Positions 12,098 to 24,790 of a stretch of DNA of 64,000 bases are shown here, piece after piece. A model generated the notes under the pieces. That model ran no database searches. It saw only the letters and a list, made by a program, of their open reading frames with translations, and had not been told where the DNA came from. The position numbers were made by a program, and so were the translations under genes. The stretch comes from Piper betle (lineage: Eukaryota > Streptophyta > Magnoliopsida > Piperales > Piperaceae), in contig JAURVB010009670.1 in NCBI GenBank assembly GCA_033002965.1, forward strand, positions 1 through 64,000, read 5' to 3'. Within the stretch, counting starts at the first letter, position 1; each line of letters begins with the position of its first letter.

Positions 12098-13255
12098 GGG
12101 AGAGGAACGAATGGAGGAAACACCCAAATTGCAGCGGCAGCAATTTTAAAATTTTAAACATTTAAAACACTGCAAAAAAACAAAAAACACCGTCCAATTG
12201 ACCATCCCATTCCCATAACACATCATGTTAGTCAAATGATACTTTGTTAGACAGGACCACGATTCAATCCCAGAGCACGCCATGTTAGTAAAATGATACT
12301 TTGTTAGCCATGACTACTTTTCAATCCCGTCAATTTAGTTACAAAGGTGCAAGTTCATTGGTTTTTCATTTACTGATCCCATCTTTTACAGAAATGATCC
12401 CCTTTGACTCTACAAAAATATGTGGGGCTCGGTATGTCTGGAAGCATGGGAGAACATTCTTTGCCGATATTATTACCAGTGTTTGATACCGGGTCATTCA
12501 TAGTATTACTATACCTTCCCTATTCATTGCCAGTTGGTTATTTATCAGCACGAGTTTAGCTTATGATGTGTTTGGAAGTCCTTGGCAAAACAAGTATTTC
12601 ACATAAAGCCGGCAAGGGTAAGTTAGATTAGCTTTTTAAGTATGAATCGTATTTACACAATTTTTATACAATTCACAATCTAACAAAAAAAATACTACAA
12701 ACCCGTTAATTAAATTACACAATTCCCACTCATGTAAATCTCATTTACAGGCTTGTTGGCCTAAATTATAAAGGATATAATAGATTCACACCAGATTTAT
12801 AACTTAAACTCATTAAAAAAGTGTAATCTCATTCACATTAGATTAACAGTGAAATACTATTCATGTTCTTAATCTATTTTAATAATATAAATTAGATTCA
12901 CAGTTTCACTAACCTCTCCTTAGTCTAATGGACACTCCTATATGACTAGAGTCTCGACTTAGTAAAATTCATAATCGTTGAACTAGCATTTGAAAATTAA
13001 AGTAATCATGCATAGAAGGTAGTTTAATCATGCATGCTTTTATTCAAAATTGTAATTATATCTTCCTATTTTCTGATTTAATTAAATTTATAAAAAGAAT
13101 CAACAATATATATGATCAAAAATCTTATTCTCTACATGAAATATTGAGCTTTGAATCTAACGGGCTCAAGCCGAGTCTGACTTATTTAACATCAAGTCAA
13201 ACTTTGAATCAAACAATTTAGAATCAAATACAGGTTAAATATAATTATCATAGAT
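12098..13255 (+). repeat. Tandem segmental duplication, unit 1 (uninterrupted)
   Basis: Homologous over its length to a second unit made of 13258-13535, 14122-14464 and 28301-29090. Shared landmarks include CCCAAATTGCAGCGGCA, TCAATCCC-containing short repeats, CCCCTTTGACT, GGAAGCATGGGAGAACATTC and the 3' block TAATCGTTGAACTAGCATTTG. Unit 1 lacks about 230 bases present in unit 2 after its TRIM. There are no coding features in either unit. The intact unit 1 serves as an empty-site reference for the insertions in unit 2. Confidence 0.8.
12220..12325 (+). repeat. Short tandem repeat of about 55 bp (unit 1 copy)
   Basis: Two to three units of a CACGCCATGTTAGT...AAATGATACTTTGTTAG...GGACCAC motif. 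The same motif is repeated three times at 13374-13535 in the second duplication unit. Confidence 0.6.
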
Positions 13256-13373
13256 TTGTGGGGAGAGAAATGAATGGAAGAAAAACCCAAATTGCAGCGG
13301 CAACAATCTCAAAACTCCAAACAATTAAAACACTACAAAAAATAAAAACACGGTCCAATTGACGATCCCAATT

Positions 13374-13535
13374 CCTACAGCACGCCACGTTAGTTAAATG
13401 ATACTTTGTTAACCAGGACGCACTTTTCTATACTAGAACACGCCACGTTTGTAAAATGATGCTTTGTTAGCCAGGACCACTTTTCAATCCCACCACACTA
13501 GTCAAATGATATTTTGTTAGCTAGGACCACTTTTC
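13374..13535 (+). repeat. Short tandem repeat of about 55 bp (unit 2 copy)
   Basis: Three units with TTTGTTAGCCAGGACCACTT-like cores. The TRIM at 13536 inserted directly after the third unit. Confidence 0.65.
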
Positions 13536-14121
13536 TGTTAGGTTTGTCTAGCATCGATCGTAGAGGTGGTTGGTGACTTGTATATAGGCTAATGGGAAAG
13601 CTTTATTCCTTGAGCTAGCTTTTGGATTAAGTGAGGCCCGTGACACCTATTGCGAGTTTCCTTTGGTTGTTTAAAGTCCCTTTTGGGGCTCAAAGGACCC
13701 AACAATAGTTTCGGAGCTTAGTTGGGGGCTGAAAGGGCCCAACAAGTGGTATCAGAGCCAAGTTCGAGCCGGGTTTGCCTACACCAATTGTTGCAGTTTC
13801 CTTCATGGGTTCCACCTAATGATTTGAAGAAGAGTTTGCCAGGTGGGTGCCGTTTGATTTAAGGGGAGTGTGTCAGACGATGATGGTTTCGGGTCACGCC
13901 CGATGTTTGAAGGGGAGTTGTTGGGTTTGTCCTACATCGGTTGTAGAGGTTGTTGGTGACTTGTATATAGGCTAATGGGAAAGCCTTATTCCTTGAGCTA
14001 GCTTTTGGATTAAGAGAGTCCCGTGACACTTATTGCGAGTTTTCTTTGGTTGTTTAAAGTCCCTTTTGGGGAGGGCCAACAGTGGTTTCGAAGTTTGGTT
14101 AGGGGCCCAAAAGGCCCAACA
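13536..14121 (+). mobile_element. TRIM retrotransposon, complete, with perfect 5-bp TSD
   Basis: Left LTR 13536-13744 (209 bp) and right LTR 13919-14121 (203 bp), both TGTT...CCAACA. Shared blocks include GTATATAGGCTAATGGGAAAG and CCTTGAGCTAGCTTTTGGAT. The primer-binding site TGGTATCAGAGCCA (13747-13760, initiator Met-tRNA type) lies two bases past the left LTR. The purine tract GAAGGGGAG ends just before the right LTR. Flanks are TTTTC on both sides (13531-13535 and 14122-14126). The interior is about 174 bp and non-coding. Total size of 586 bp is typical for a TRIM. The LTRs contain a partly repeated 3' block (CAACAATAGTTTCGGAGC-like), also seen in the copy at 63846. Confidence 0.9.
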
Positions 14122-14464
14122 TTTTCAAACAATGGAGTTGTTTTTTTATTCCCAAAATAATGGAGCTTATTGGGTTTAAAAACCCACAGAGTGTGGAGGA
14201 ACATTGTCCGTGAATATAGAATATAAGTAGAGCCCACATTTTATCAGTGAAACTAACAATGTCAATTGCACCTCTATTTATTGGCATAAACTTCGTTGTT
14301 GTGTCAGAGGAAAGATAGCTATATTGATTCAGTATACTCTAAATAAGCCTTTGGTGCAATATTGACGATCCCACAAAGGTGCAATGTCAGTGGTTTTTCA
14401 TTTATTGATCCCATCATTTATAGAATCGATCCCCTTTGACTGTACAAAAATATGTGAAGCTTAG

Positions 14465-15084
14465 TGTTGAGTTTCCCTCATCCATTGGCATTGAAAAACT
14501 CAATTGTCAATTTTTGGCTTTTCGTTTATCATACGAATGGTTGGTATTTCGTATACCTATATGTGATTTCATCCTTTTCCATAGAAGTTTAATAAGGTGA
14601 CTTCTAAAATTCTATTCTTATTATTCTATATAAAGTAGAATTTTGTTGTTGTTAAACAAAATATTATCTTGACAATTTTTTAGCTCATTTGGCTCAAAAA
14701 GGAATAGTTTGGAGAAGATTTTCATCATCTCAAGTTGACATGGGGGTCGTAATCAAGGGTATGAGGCTAATTCATTTTTCTTTTGAGGTATATGCTATTT
14801 TTTCAATTTCTTATATATTGTATTTTTCAAGATTTGTATTTTTCAGATCTTGTTATTGGTCTGATTTGTATTAAGAGAGTTTTCTTAAATTGTATTCGAT
14901 ACTTGATTGTAAGATATTTTCTTAATCAAAGTTGATCGAGTAGGCTGATTTTTTTTCCCAAATTAGGAGGAAATTTTCCATCAATTTTTATTTTGGTGTC
15001 TCATTTCATCTTATATTTTTTTCATTTCATCTTGAGGGGAAATATTTTCTGAGTTGTTTTTGCTAGAGCGTCTATTTCCCAACA
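14465..15084 (+). repeat. Copia left LTR
   Basis: Begins TGTTGAGTTTCCCTCATCC and ends TATTTCCCAACA. It shares colinear blocks with 27675-28300 (for example TTTCATCATCTCAAGTTGA and AGTTTGGAGAAG) with scattered substitutions. That divergence indicates an old insertion. Confidence 0.88.
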
Positions 15085-15158
15085 AGTGGCATTAGAGCTT
15101 TGGTTCTTTCTTCTTCTTTTTTTGTCTTTGTTTTTGGGTAGTTTCCTTTTGTATCAAG

Positions 15159-16138
15159 ATGAAAGATGAGAAACAGGTTAAGATGGTTGCCCTTAGGGTA
15201 AGTCTAATTTGCATTATTGGAAGGGTCGTATGATTGATTATTTTTTCACTAAGGGTTTATATGATCCAATTCTTGGTCCTCCAGAGTCGTCGAGTTCTAG
15301 TCCATTGTTGAGTGCTACTCTGGTTCTAACTAATGAAGGGAAGGCTCGTTCGATTCCTCCTCCTCCGCCTACTACTAAGGCTGAGTCGAGTGTCATAGAT
15401 GAATGGATCAAGATGGATAAAAAATGCATGGCTTTGATCAAACAATGGTTAGAACAGAATGTATATAACTATGTGATAGGAACAAAGACTACCAAGGAGC
15501 TTTGGGATAAGCTCTTGTATATGTATGAGAGAGACACTCCTAGGAACTGGAATCTGCTAGTCAGAAGGTTGATAAATCTTCAATATAAGGACAGGATAGA
15601 AGTCAGTGACTACATCAATGAGATACAAGGTATATTAACTCAATTGTCTAGTTTGAATATGCCTCTTGATGATGCTTGACAAGCTTATTTATTATTAAAT
15701 ACTTTACCAGAGTCTTGGGAACCTTTACTTATTTCTTTGAATAATTTTGATATGCAGCTGACTTTTGATATGGTTTCAAGTTGTCTTTTGAGTGAAGAAG
15801 TGAGAAGGAAAACAATATAAGTTACCTTCTCTAATTCATCTCAAACTTTGGTTTTTGAATTTAGTTCTCGCGGAAGATCAAAGAGTAGGAATCCAAGCGG
15901 AAGAGATAAGAGTAGTGGAAGGTCTAAATCCAGAAACAAGACCTTCAAGTGCTTTTATTGTGATAAAAGTCGGCCATAAGAAGCGAAATTGCTACAAATA
16001 CAAGAAACATCTAAGGAATGGTAAGGTGCTTGACAATAAGAATGAAGATGATAAGGGTACCAACATTGCAATAGAAGATATATTAATCATACTTGATGAT
16101 GGAAATGACTGCTTGACAACTAATGAAGATACTAGTTA
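15159..16138 (+). pseudogene. Copia gag (broken)
   Basis: Starts MKDEKQVK at 15159 and shifts frame near 15200 into HYWKGRM, a typical Copia gag N-terminal region. It continues through an open stretch to 15679, then needs further shifts. The CCHC zinc knuckle (about 15948-15990) is split: CFYCDKS is in one frame with a stop right after it, and GHKKRNC is in the next frame. Gag forms the virus-like particle in intact elements; this one cannot. Confidence 0.8.
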
Positions 16139-16203
16139 GGTGATTGATTCTGGTGCATCATTTCATGCTACCTCATATAAAGGTTTCTTCAACACTTATG
16201 TGA
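16139..16203 (+). pseudogene. Copia protease start, cut by insertion
   Basis: A stop (TAG) is followed by VIDSGASFHATS, the aspartic-protease active-site motif (DSGA) of Copia. Homology ends near 16203 and the next part of the protease resumes at about 24791 (MGNNGTSKIVGHG), defining the insertion point of the gypsy element. Confidence 0.8.
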
Positions 16204-17671
16204 TAGTTGAATATTTACTAGACCCGAGCAAAACCTAAACTAGACTCGACTTATTTTTCCACTCCACACAACCCATCCAACAAATCAATTTATAACTTCA
16301 CATTAGTGCACAAATATTATTCCTTGAAATCAAATAATAACACTCCAAAATTCACAAGATATTAAATTGCAAAATAAAGGTGCAAACGCATTTCCCAATA
16401 CGAAAATAAAATAAAACTTCCAAACTTATCTCTCAAATGAGTTTAGAATTAGCTTATATAATCATCCAATACAATTTAATCAAATTCTCCATATGTTCAA
16501 GTGTAAATTTTCTCTCCACTAATATACGTACCTTGTCAATCAAGATCAATATGACATTTTAGGTTGTAATGGGGCCAAAGCTAAAGGCTAAAAATTGATA
16601 TCAAGATCAGAAACAATAAACCCTAGCTCAATACTCTTTCCAAGGTTGAAACAAATTAATTTAAATCCTTGTCACCAACAATTTCATCCACTCATTCACA
16701 TTCTACTTCCAAAAACGCACTTAATTTATAGAATAACCATGAAACACCATTGTTTTTTCTTTTTTCCAACTCTTTTTCATATTTTTTTCTTTGACTTATA
16801 AAATTTCAACACTTCATAAAAATTTTTTCATTTTTTAAAACTCCTTCATAACCCAAGATATCATTCTCATTTAGTAATCAATTCATTCCAACCTTGGAAA
16901 AAGTCAATCATTAAGTTTTTGGTTAGGACAATTAACAAACAAGGATAAATAAAATGAAATAAAGGCTAAGTCTATTATTATTATAGGAAAACAAACAAAA
17001 CAGGTTAACTTTACAACTCAAAATTCATTGATACAAGGATAACTAAGGATAACTTGAAAGGATTTGGTTAACAAACTCGCCTACATCACTCTATCATGAC
17101 AAGTCATCTATGATTTTGCCTGAAGAAAATCTTTACTAGAATTTTAGATCACTTTCTTCAATTGTATTAACAATAGCATAAACATCATTTAAGCATCATC
17201 AAAATCAAAGTTGGGAGTTAGATAAAAATTATATAAGGAAAAATATTCACAACTCAACTCACAAGATAGACACCCATAGATTCTCTTCATATTATACTAT
17301 CAAACAAAGAAAAATAACGAACACTTCTATCTTCAAAAAAATTAATAAGTTGGATGGGTCATATGAAATAAAGAAGAACACTAATGAAAGAAACCTAAAA
17401 AAATACTACTAACAACTCCTAATTTATTTTAACATCAAGTAAACCCCATAAGACTTAAACAATGCATTGTCCCAATGTTAAAAAATTAGACTTAAAATAA
17501 TAACGCAAAACGACTTCATGTTAAAATAAAGTAATTGGAAGGGATAAAACACAAACTAAAACATACTATAAACTCTCGAATTAAAAACTAAATAACCTAT
17601 CTCATAACAAATAAATAAAAAGCATGGGTTGCCTCCTATGAAGTGCTAAATTTATAGTCATCAGCCCGACT

Positions 17672-20627
17672 TGTAAAACCCACGATTCGAGTTAGGGTTT
17701 TATATTCAGAACCGGTCGGGTCGACCGTTATTTTTTCGAGTTGAGTCAGTTTCAGGACACATGTACCGAGCTGATGCCAGTCGCGTGTATGAGCTATGAG
17801 GGTCATGCGTACCCAAGTATATGATGAGAACGTCATGAACACAGCAGAACAGAATGAGTTATCAGATATATGAGAGTATGCCAGTCATTTTTTTTATTAT
17901 TTTTATATATAATGGATCGTAGAATTAGTTTTAGGTCGTTTATCGCGTTAGGACGCGTTACGGGCATTTCGGGTGGGTTGATAGTTCTAGAGCATATCAT
18001 TACGATGTTTGGTACTTGTTTGATTTTACGGGATTTTTCCCGATTTTTATGAATTTTTTTAGGATTTAATATGACTTAGTTATTATACTTGACTCGAGTC
18101 GGAGACGAGTCAAGTCTTAATTACAAGTTTGCCACCCAACCTTTCTTCTCCGCCCCGACCTTTTCTCCCCACGCCCAAACCCTCGTGCCGTGCCGCCCCT
18201 GTTCGCGCGCCACCGCCGCCGCTGTCGGCGCCGCCCGGCCGTCGACCGACGCCGCCCAGCTCGGCGACGACGTTGTCGTGCTGCCCCGACCAGGTCCGGC
18301 CCCCGTCGGACCGCCGCGACGCGAGGAAGCCACGCCGCGACGCCGCGCCCGCGTTGCGCTTCCGTCACCGATTCCGCCGCCGGCGACCAGCGCCGCCGCG
18401 ATCGGTCAGTCGCCTCAGCACCCTCGGCCTTCCAGCGACCTTCCCCGACCGGAACGGAGGCCATCGCCGCCCTGGCCGGCCGGATTTAGCGACCCATCGC
18501 CGCCGCTCTGTTTTATACATTTTTCGGCGAGCCGCCACCTCCGTTGGCCGCGTCGACCTCATAGATGAGTCGGGCTCGCCGAGCCGGTTCCGAGGGTACC
18601 CAACACGACCACTTTCCGGCTAGTAGACGCCGCCGGCGATTGTCGCCGGAAAACCACCGGAAGCCGTCGGAAACCGCCGAGTCGGAAAACCGCCGGAAAA
18701 TCGGAATTTCTGGAATTCGCTGGAATTCACCGGATCTTCCGCGGAGCTCACCCAGTTAGACTCGATCGAACGTCGGACGCCGAGGAGCGCCGAATTCGAG
18801 CTCCGAGACGCGCGACGGAACCCTAGCCGTCGCCGATTGCCGACGACGTGAGGTATAATTACCTCCGATTTGATTATTTAAAATTGATGATGATTGTTAG
18901 CACAACATGCTAGGATTGATTTATGATGTGATTGATAGTGCATGGAGGATTAAGTGATGTTAATGATAGTTCATGATGTAAATGATAGTTCATGGAGGTT
19001 AAGTGATTTAATGAAGTAAGTAAATTGAGCATGATAATCGTGTATGATGTAACTTAGGAAAAATACAATAAAATTGTCATGAATAGGATGAGTTAGAGTT
19101 ATTTCATATTTATGGTTATTTGACGATTGATGATTTTGTGTTTAATTGTGTTGAGTTGATGCATCATTTAGTTAGCGGGCGTTAGTATTTAGTTTTGATG
19201 TGTAGGTACGGAATAGGAGCTCGCCGCCTAGGCGCGATGACACGCTTGGAGCTTCTACCAGGTCCGTTTAGGACTCGTCTGTTTTACTCTTTTCTATTGT
19301 ATGTTTATTTTAATGCCTACAGGACGAGTTAAGTGGCGCTTTATCGGATCCCACTTAACTCGGGCCATTTAACCGAACAGTTTTCCGGATTAATAACCCC
19401 TCGAGGATGAGATCCCTTGAGGATGATTTCGAAAACAAGATCCACCACAAGTTGCCTTCGGGCCTATTATATAAATCCCTACCCAGCCCTATATATATGT
19501 AGTTTTCGCGTTTTCAGTGAGACGAGAGATGGAGAAATCGACTGCACGTACCATGCAGAGGATGCCGTGACAGTCAAAGCGGGCTCTGGATTAGTGCCAG
19601 CGGACTGTTCCATTCCCGAGGGATCCTGACAACTCCGCGTTTGAGTTCCTCACACCCGGAGAACGTGGAGGTTTACGGGTACTGTTTAGTACAGCGCATG
19701 TCCGGACTTGTGGTTCAAAGGGTACTAAAGGCGACTGCCTAAGAGTACTCGGCCTTCGTGCTCAAGGCCAGGAGAAATATGGAGGTAAGGAGAGGGCTTA
19801 GGATAAAGTTTCACAAGAAGTACTGAAAAAGAAGTGCCGAGAGCGGCATAGTACCAGCAGCAGATCAGTAAGTTCGGGATGCTACCGGGTCTGCAGCCCA
19901 GTGGCTTCTCAGTAGTGCCCTTCAGAGAGTTCTTGAGGAAGTATATGGTTTTCTTTCATATGAGAGTTTGCTCTCATAGCCAGCTTGTTATAGTTATTTT
20001 ATTTTCCGGACCAGTAACACTTGTTACTGACGTGTTTTTATACTATATGTAGGTAATAATCACGAGTTGGAGGAGCCAGCTTGGACGGAGGAGCAATGAG
20101 GTCTTGTACACACACACACATGTTAGATTTCTGAATGTTTAATTTTGTGTTATTATGTTATTATATTGTGAATGACATGTTCAAATGCATGAGACATGAT
20201 AGAATGTGAAATGATCAGAGTAGCGCAGCAAAAGTGTGATGGGTTAGGACCCAAAGTTCAGAGAATGATGAATATAATAGATTAGAAGTATGTGTGAATA
20301 CTATTGTTGCTATACGTATATATGTTTGAATATAAAATTTTGACAGGGTGGCCCCTAATTGCATTTTTAGGGGAAATTCGTTCCCTTTCATTTTAGAATT
20401 TTTGCTAATTTTGATTGTAATTGTGTTGGTGTGAAATTTAGGTTGCATGTCATCCATGTAGTATCATGTTAGGGTTTTATGAATTTATCCATGCATGACA
20501 AGTCGTATCTACATCTTAAGACGCCGAGATTGGATCCGTATGAGTTAGGTTCGGGTTAGCCGACCTAACCAGGGCTAGTAACATGCCGGTTCGGTTCACG
20601 AATGTGAACCGGATTTGGGGTGTTACA
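17672..20627 (+). mobile_element. Solo LTR (2956 bp) with perfect 5-bp TSD
   Basis: Starts TGTAAAACCCACG and ends GGGGTGTTACA, so the ends form a near-perfect inverted repeat (TGTAA-ACCC). Both flanks read CGACT (17667-17671 and 20628-20632). The size and TG...CA ends fit a solo LTR left by recombination between two LTRs. The same sequence in the opposite orientation occurs at 48561-51479 and in the surrounding copy. The GC-rich part (18100-18850) contains many CCGGAAA/GCCGCC motifs. Its open frames overlap on all strands and are compositional. A TATATATAT stretch near 19489 may be the element's promoter. No internal gag or pol is present. The orientation relative to transcription is not certain. 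Confidence 0.8.
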
Positions 20628-20639
20628 CGACTAGTCCAA

Positions 20640-23220
20640 CGTACCTATTATGGAGAGAAAGTAATGAAGGTTCGGTGTACAAGAAAATTACCTCCAAGAT
20701 AAAGCTTAAGTCTTTGCCTATTAACTTTTAAAGTTGTACCTGAACCTTCCTTACAAATTTCAACAGCTCCTTGGGAAATACTTGTCGAACAATGAAAGGG
20801 CCAAAACTTCAAATGGGATGGAAGTTGTTTCAACTCTAAGGTCGGTAGGACTTCATTGGAAGGCTTGATCCTTGTCGATATTGAAGATTACAACTGCAAA
20901 GGCTCAAATCTATCTTGACCTCGAGTGAATATTGGAGTAGAATTTAGCAGGTGCAAATACTCCCTTTTCTCCTCATCACCAAAATCATCAACATCAAAAA
21001 CTTTTGTGACTGCTAAAAGGTCAATGGGATACATTTCCTTAAACATGGCTGATGAAGGAGAACGGCTCGCATCAATATAAAAACAATCATCTACTGGTTC
21101 CGGATATTGCATAGCCTTAAAAACATTAAATACCACTTCCTCATTATCCACTCTCATTATTAATTCACCAGCAGCTACATCAATGAATGTCCTCCTAGTG
21201 GCAAGAAAAAGATTGCTAACTGTAATGGGTACATTTGACTCTTCCTCCATATCCACAATCACAAAATCGGTTGGGAATATAAATTTGTCCACCATAACAA
21301 GTATATTTTCAATCTCCCCTTCTGGAAAAATGTAGGAATGGTTAGCCAATTACAAATTAGTCGTGCTGCTTTTTAACTCCCCCAAATGCAACTTTTTGTA
21401 TATAGAAAGAGGCATCAAAGTAATGTTTGCACCTAAGTTATATAATGTTTGACAACAAAAATCTGCGCCCATGGCACAAGGAATAGTAAACTACCCTCGA
21501 TCTTTGAGCTTTTGTGGAACTGTTCTTTATAGTACATCACTACACTCTTCATTAAGGACAATTGTTTCAAAATCCTCCAACTGTTTCTTCTTAGATAATA
21601 TTTGCTTCATGAATTTTGCATAGCTCAGTATCTTCTCTAGCGCTTCAGCAAATGGAATATTTATAGAAAGCTTCTTAGACACATCTAAGAATTGCTAAAA
21701 TTTGTTGTCCTATTTACTTTTTGTAGTCTCTGAGGATATTGAACTCTTGAGAAACGGTTATGTTGATCAAATGAACCCTTAGGTGGTAGGACTTCTACCA
21801 ATTCATCCTTATTTTCTTCATTTTGTTTAACCACATCTGGGTTATCCATGGGAATTAGTGTCTTTTGATTGTGAGGATTTTCCAATTCCTTACCACTTCT
21901 TAATGTAATGACTTTACATTCTGTACCCTCTTCCCTAGGATTTTGAGTATCACTAGGGAGTCCACCTAGTGGCCTATTACTCAATGCACTAGCAATCTAA
22001 CCCATTTGAGTTTCCAAATTCCTCATCGAAGCATGTTGACTTTGCATAAATTACATAAATGTTTCCTCCATAGTTGGTTTCTTTTCTTGAGGTTGTACTC
22101 TATTGTGATGAAAACCAGGAGGAGCTTGTTGTTGTGGACCTGACATTGAGGCTTAGTTGCCTACCCATGCAAAGTTTGGATGATTCCTCCATCCTGGATT
22201 GTAAGTATTTGAATAAGGATTGTTTTGCTGTATGGTATAACTTCCAACAAAATTTATTGATTCAGGATTGTTGACACAATACTCAGTAGGATGTCCTTCA
22301 CCACACCATTCACACTTAGTTGTTATCATGTTCACCTAATTCACATTAGCATTCATCCTCAAAGCTTGCACTTGTTTTGACAAAACAACCACTTGTGTAG
22401 ACAAAGCGGTCAATGTGTCCACTTCTAGAATACCTCCACTCTTCTTCCTCATTGCTCTATCCTGCCCCATCTAATAATGGTTAGATGCTAGCTTTTCCAA
22501 TAATTTATTAGCTTCTCTATATGATTTGCTCATGAGGGATCCATTGGAAGCAGCATCTACAATGGATTTAGTTTGTCCATGGAGTCCATTGTAAAATGTT
22601 TGAATTTGAACCCACAAGAGAATTCCATGGTATGGACACTTCGTTAGTAAATCCTTGAACCTCTCCCATGCATCATAAAGCGATTCGCTATCCAGCTACA
22701 CAAAAGAAGTAATATCATTACGACAATTGACAATTTTAGACGATAAGAAGTATTTAAGCAAAAACATTCTCGCCAATTTATCCCAAGTGGTGATAGAATT
22801 AAGCGCCTATGAATTCAACCATAATCTTGCATTTCCAACTAAAGAAAATGAAAATAATCTAAGCTGGATAGCTTCCTTAGACACTTGATTCATTTTAAAT
22901 GAATCACAAATACCAATAAAATTGAGCAGGTGAGTATGGGGATCTTCATGAGCCAGTCCGTTGAATTGTCCCACAGTTTGCAGCATTTGGAACATCACTG
23001 GTTTCAACTCAAAGCTATTTGCTTCAATCGGTGGCCTGAGAATGCTTGAATGTAATCCGTCTAAAACAGGAAGAGCAAACTCTTCCAAAGCTTTTGTGTC
23101 ATCATCATTGGCTGCCGATGGAAGATTATTCCTTTTGTGTCATCATCATTGGCTGCCGATGGAAGATTATTCCTTTGCCTTGCCTCCATTACTCTCCAAA
23201 CTCTAGCTTCTTGTCATAGT
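20640..23220 (-). pseudogene. Gypsy gag-protease, with internal stops
   Basis: In minus-strand order: the gag core (FELKPVMFQML, HEDPHTHLLNF, about 22807-23088), the zinc knuckle CEWCGEGHPTEYC (about 22288-22326), and the linker VITLRSGKEL (about 21895). The protease domain (about 21420-20888) includes DKFIFPTDFVIVDMEEE. The protease active site reads NLGANITLMP where the family has a D(L)GA motif, so the catalytic Asp is replaced by Asn. Stops occur between the segments. Right after the protease tail comes AVEICKEGSGTTLKVN, which belongs to the integrase C-terminus, proving an internal deletion of most of pol. Confidence 0.82.
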
Positions 23221-23391
23221 CGCCGACAAGTTCTCTCGATCTCTGGGTTATATGGCTCTAGACTCCTGAATACCTTCTCCTTGCATGCACTATGCAATAC
23301 CTAATTAAATAATAAAAAAAACTTAAGAAGAGATGACAACAATTTAAGCAAACAATCAAACTAATTTCGATAAAATCAAATTCTAGTTTAA

Positions 23392-23410
23392 TTCCCAGGC
23401 AACGGCGCCA
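23392..23410 (-). other. Gypsy primer-binding site (Asp-tRNA type)
   Basis: Minus-strand reading TGGCGCCGTTGCCTGGGAA, complementary to the 3' end of plant Asp-tRNA apart from a mismatch. It lies six bases inside the LTR boundary. Confidence 0.8.
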
Positions 23411-23416
23411 AAAACT

Positions 23417-24790
23417 TGATGTGAAAATTATAACGCAAGTGCACGTGCCGAATCAAGTAATAAAAGTGATAAGAAAGTATCGTCCCATGAGGAATTATTA
23501 CTAGAAATTTTCAATTACCAAAACTAATTTAATTAAATATACTTGAATAGAAATGAATTCAAAGAGTGATTCAATTATGGATTAAGGCTAAACTAATATA
23601 AAATGCAATATTTAAATCAACTATTAACTTCAAGAGGACAAACCTAGGATTTTCAATTTCACCTAGTGCTCTATCATGATTAAAGTTATAACTTCTACCT
23701 ATGAATTGCACATTTAGATCATTAACTACGAGAATTAATTATTCATGACAATCTCTTGATTCACCATAAACTTATCACTTGCACTTAACTCCTATATCTC
23801 TATGAAATTGTGTATGCAAAATGATACTTTAAGTTTTGCCCTTAATAGTTACCCAAGACATATGAGTATATCTCTATCTCACATGTGAATCACCCAAGAC
23901 AGATGAACAAAGGTTATTTTATTCAATGACAAATTTAATCTTTCTATCTCTAGACAAGATCAAATCTCTAGATCTAATAATAGATGGTCAGGTCTAATGA
24001 TAGCATTAAGAACAGAATAAAATAGATGATCCAACATCACAATCACATAGATAAAATTTAATAACCTTTATTAATCCATGCACTAGGTGTCATTGAAAAT
24101 CCTAGAAAAGAATTTACTCCATAAAATATTCGATTAAACTCAAGAAATTTATATGTGATATGAAAGACATCATTTAATTACAAAGAAAACTAAATCAAAA
24201 TAAGAAAAACTCTTTTTGAGAAAGCGTCTTCTTCTTCTGATCTAACTTCTTCGTCGTTCCTTCTCGTCTTTCGTATTGTCACTTAGCCTGTCCAGTGTTG
24301 TTCTTCTTCTTCTTTAGTTAAAACCCTAATCAAGTTTATAAAGGATCCACCCAAATATTTCAAGTGGGGTCCACCGAGATCTCCAAAAATATAAGAAAAA
24401 TTAGTTTTTCCGCCGCCAGCGCTCGAGCACTCAAAATCCAGGCACTCAAGCGCTTAGCTCTCGGCCATAACATTTTCTTAATAGAAAGGCCAGCACTTGA
24501 GTGCTCTGACTCCTAGCGCTTGAGCACTCTGCTCTGAGTTACAGTTTCCAAGTCACACTTTTTGACCCGATTTCACCCGAATTCATTCCGAATTGTCTTC
24601 TAACTCTTATACCCTGTTAGAACAACATTAATTAGCACATTTTTCACCAAAAATACAATAATTTCTTACATTATTAATAATATCTAATAAACTTTTAAAC
24701 TAATAAAATTGAAATAAAAATCACTCGAAACATGACAAAAACTCAATATAAAATGCAAAGAATAATAACTCTTTTACAGAGTTATCAACA
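23417..24790 (-). repeat. Gypsy 5' LTR
   Basis: On the minus strand it begins TGTTGATAACTCTG and ends TTTTCACATCA, 1374 bp, followed by the primer-binding site. No partner LTR is present at the other end of the element. Part of it (about 24410-24540) carries repeated GCGCT(C/T)GAGCACTC motifs. Confidence 0.72.

Larger units (their letters stand above)
16204..24790 (-). mobile_element. Ty3/gypsy deletion derivative (gag-pro only), Athila/Tat-like
   Basis: Minus-strand element. Its 5' LTR is 23417-24790, followed by the primer-binding site TTGGCGCCGTTGCC (read on the minus strand, plus 23392-23410), complementary to Asp-tRNA. That site and the gag style are typical of the Athila/Tat group. Gag and protease are followed directly by the last residues of integrase (KVN.QRLKLYL, about 20700-20720). 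A GGAGGCAACCCA motif (about 17627) marks the usual 3' non-coding region. Reverse transcriptase, RNase H and the integrase core are missing. The 3' LTR is not found at the left end, so that end is truncated and no target duplication is visible. A solo LTR sits inside at 17672-20627. Confidence 0.8.

Noticed and set aside
18089..18759. Several long overlapping frames on both strands in the GC-rich segment
   Set aside because: Arg/Pro/Ala-rich in every frame, no family resemblance, and the segment lies inside a solo LTR. It is a composition effect.
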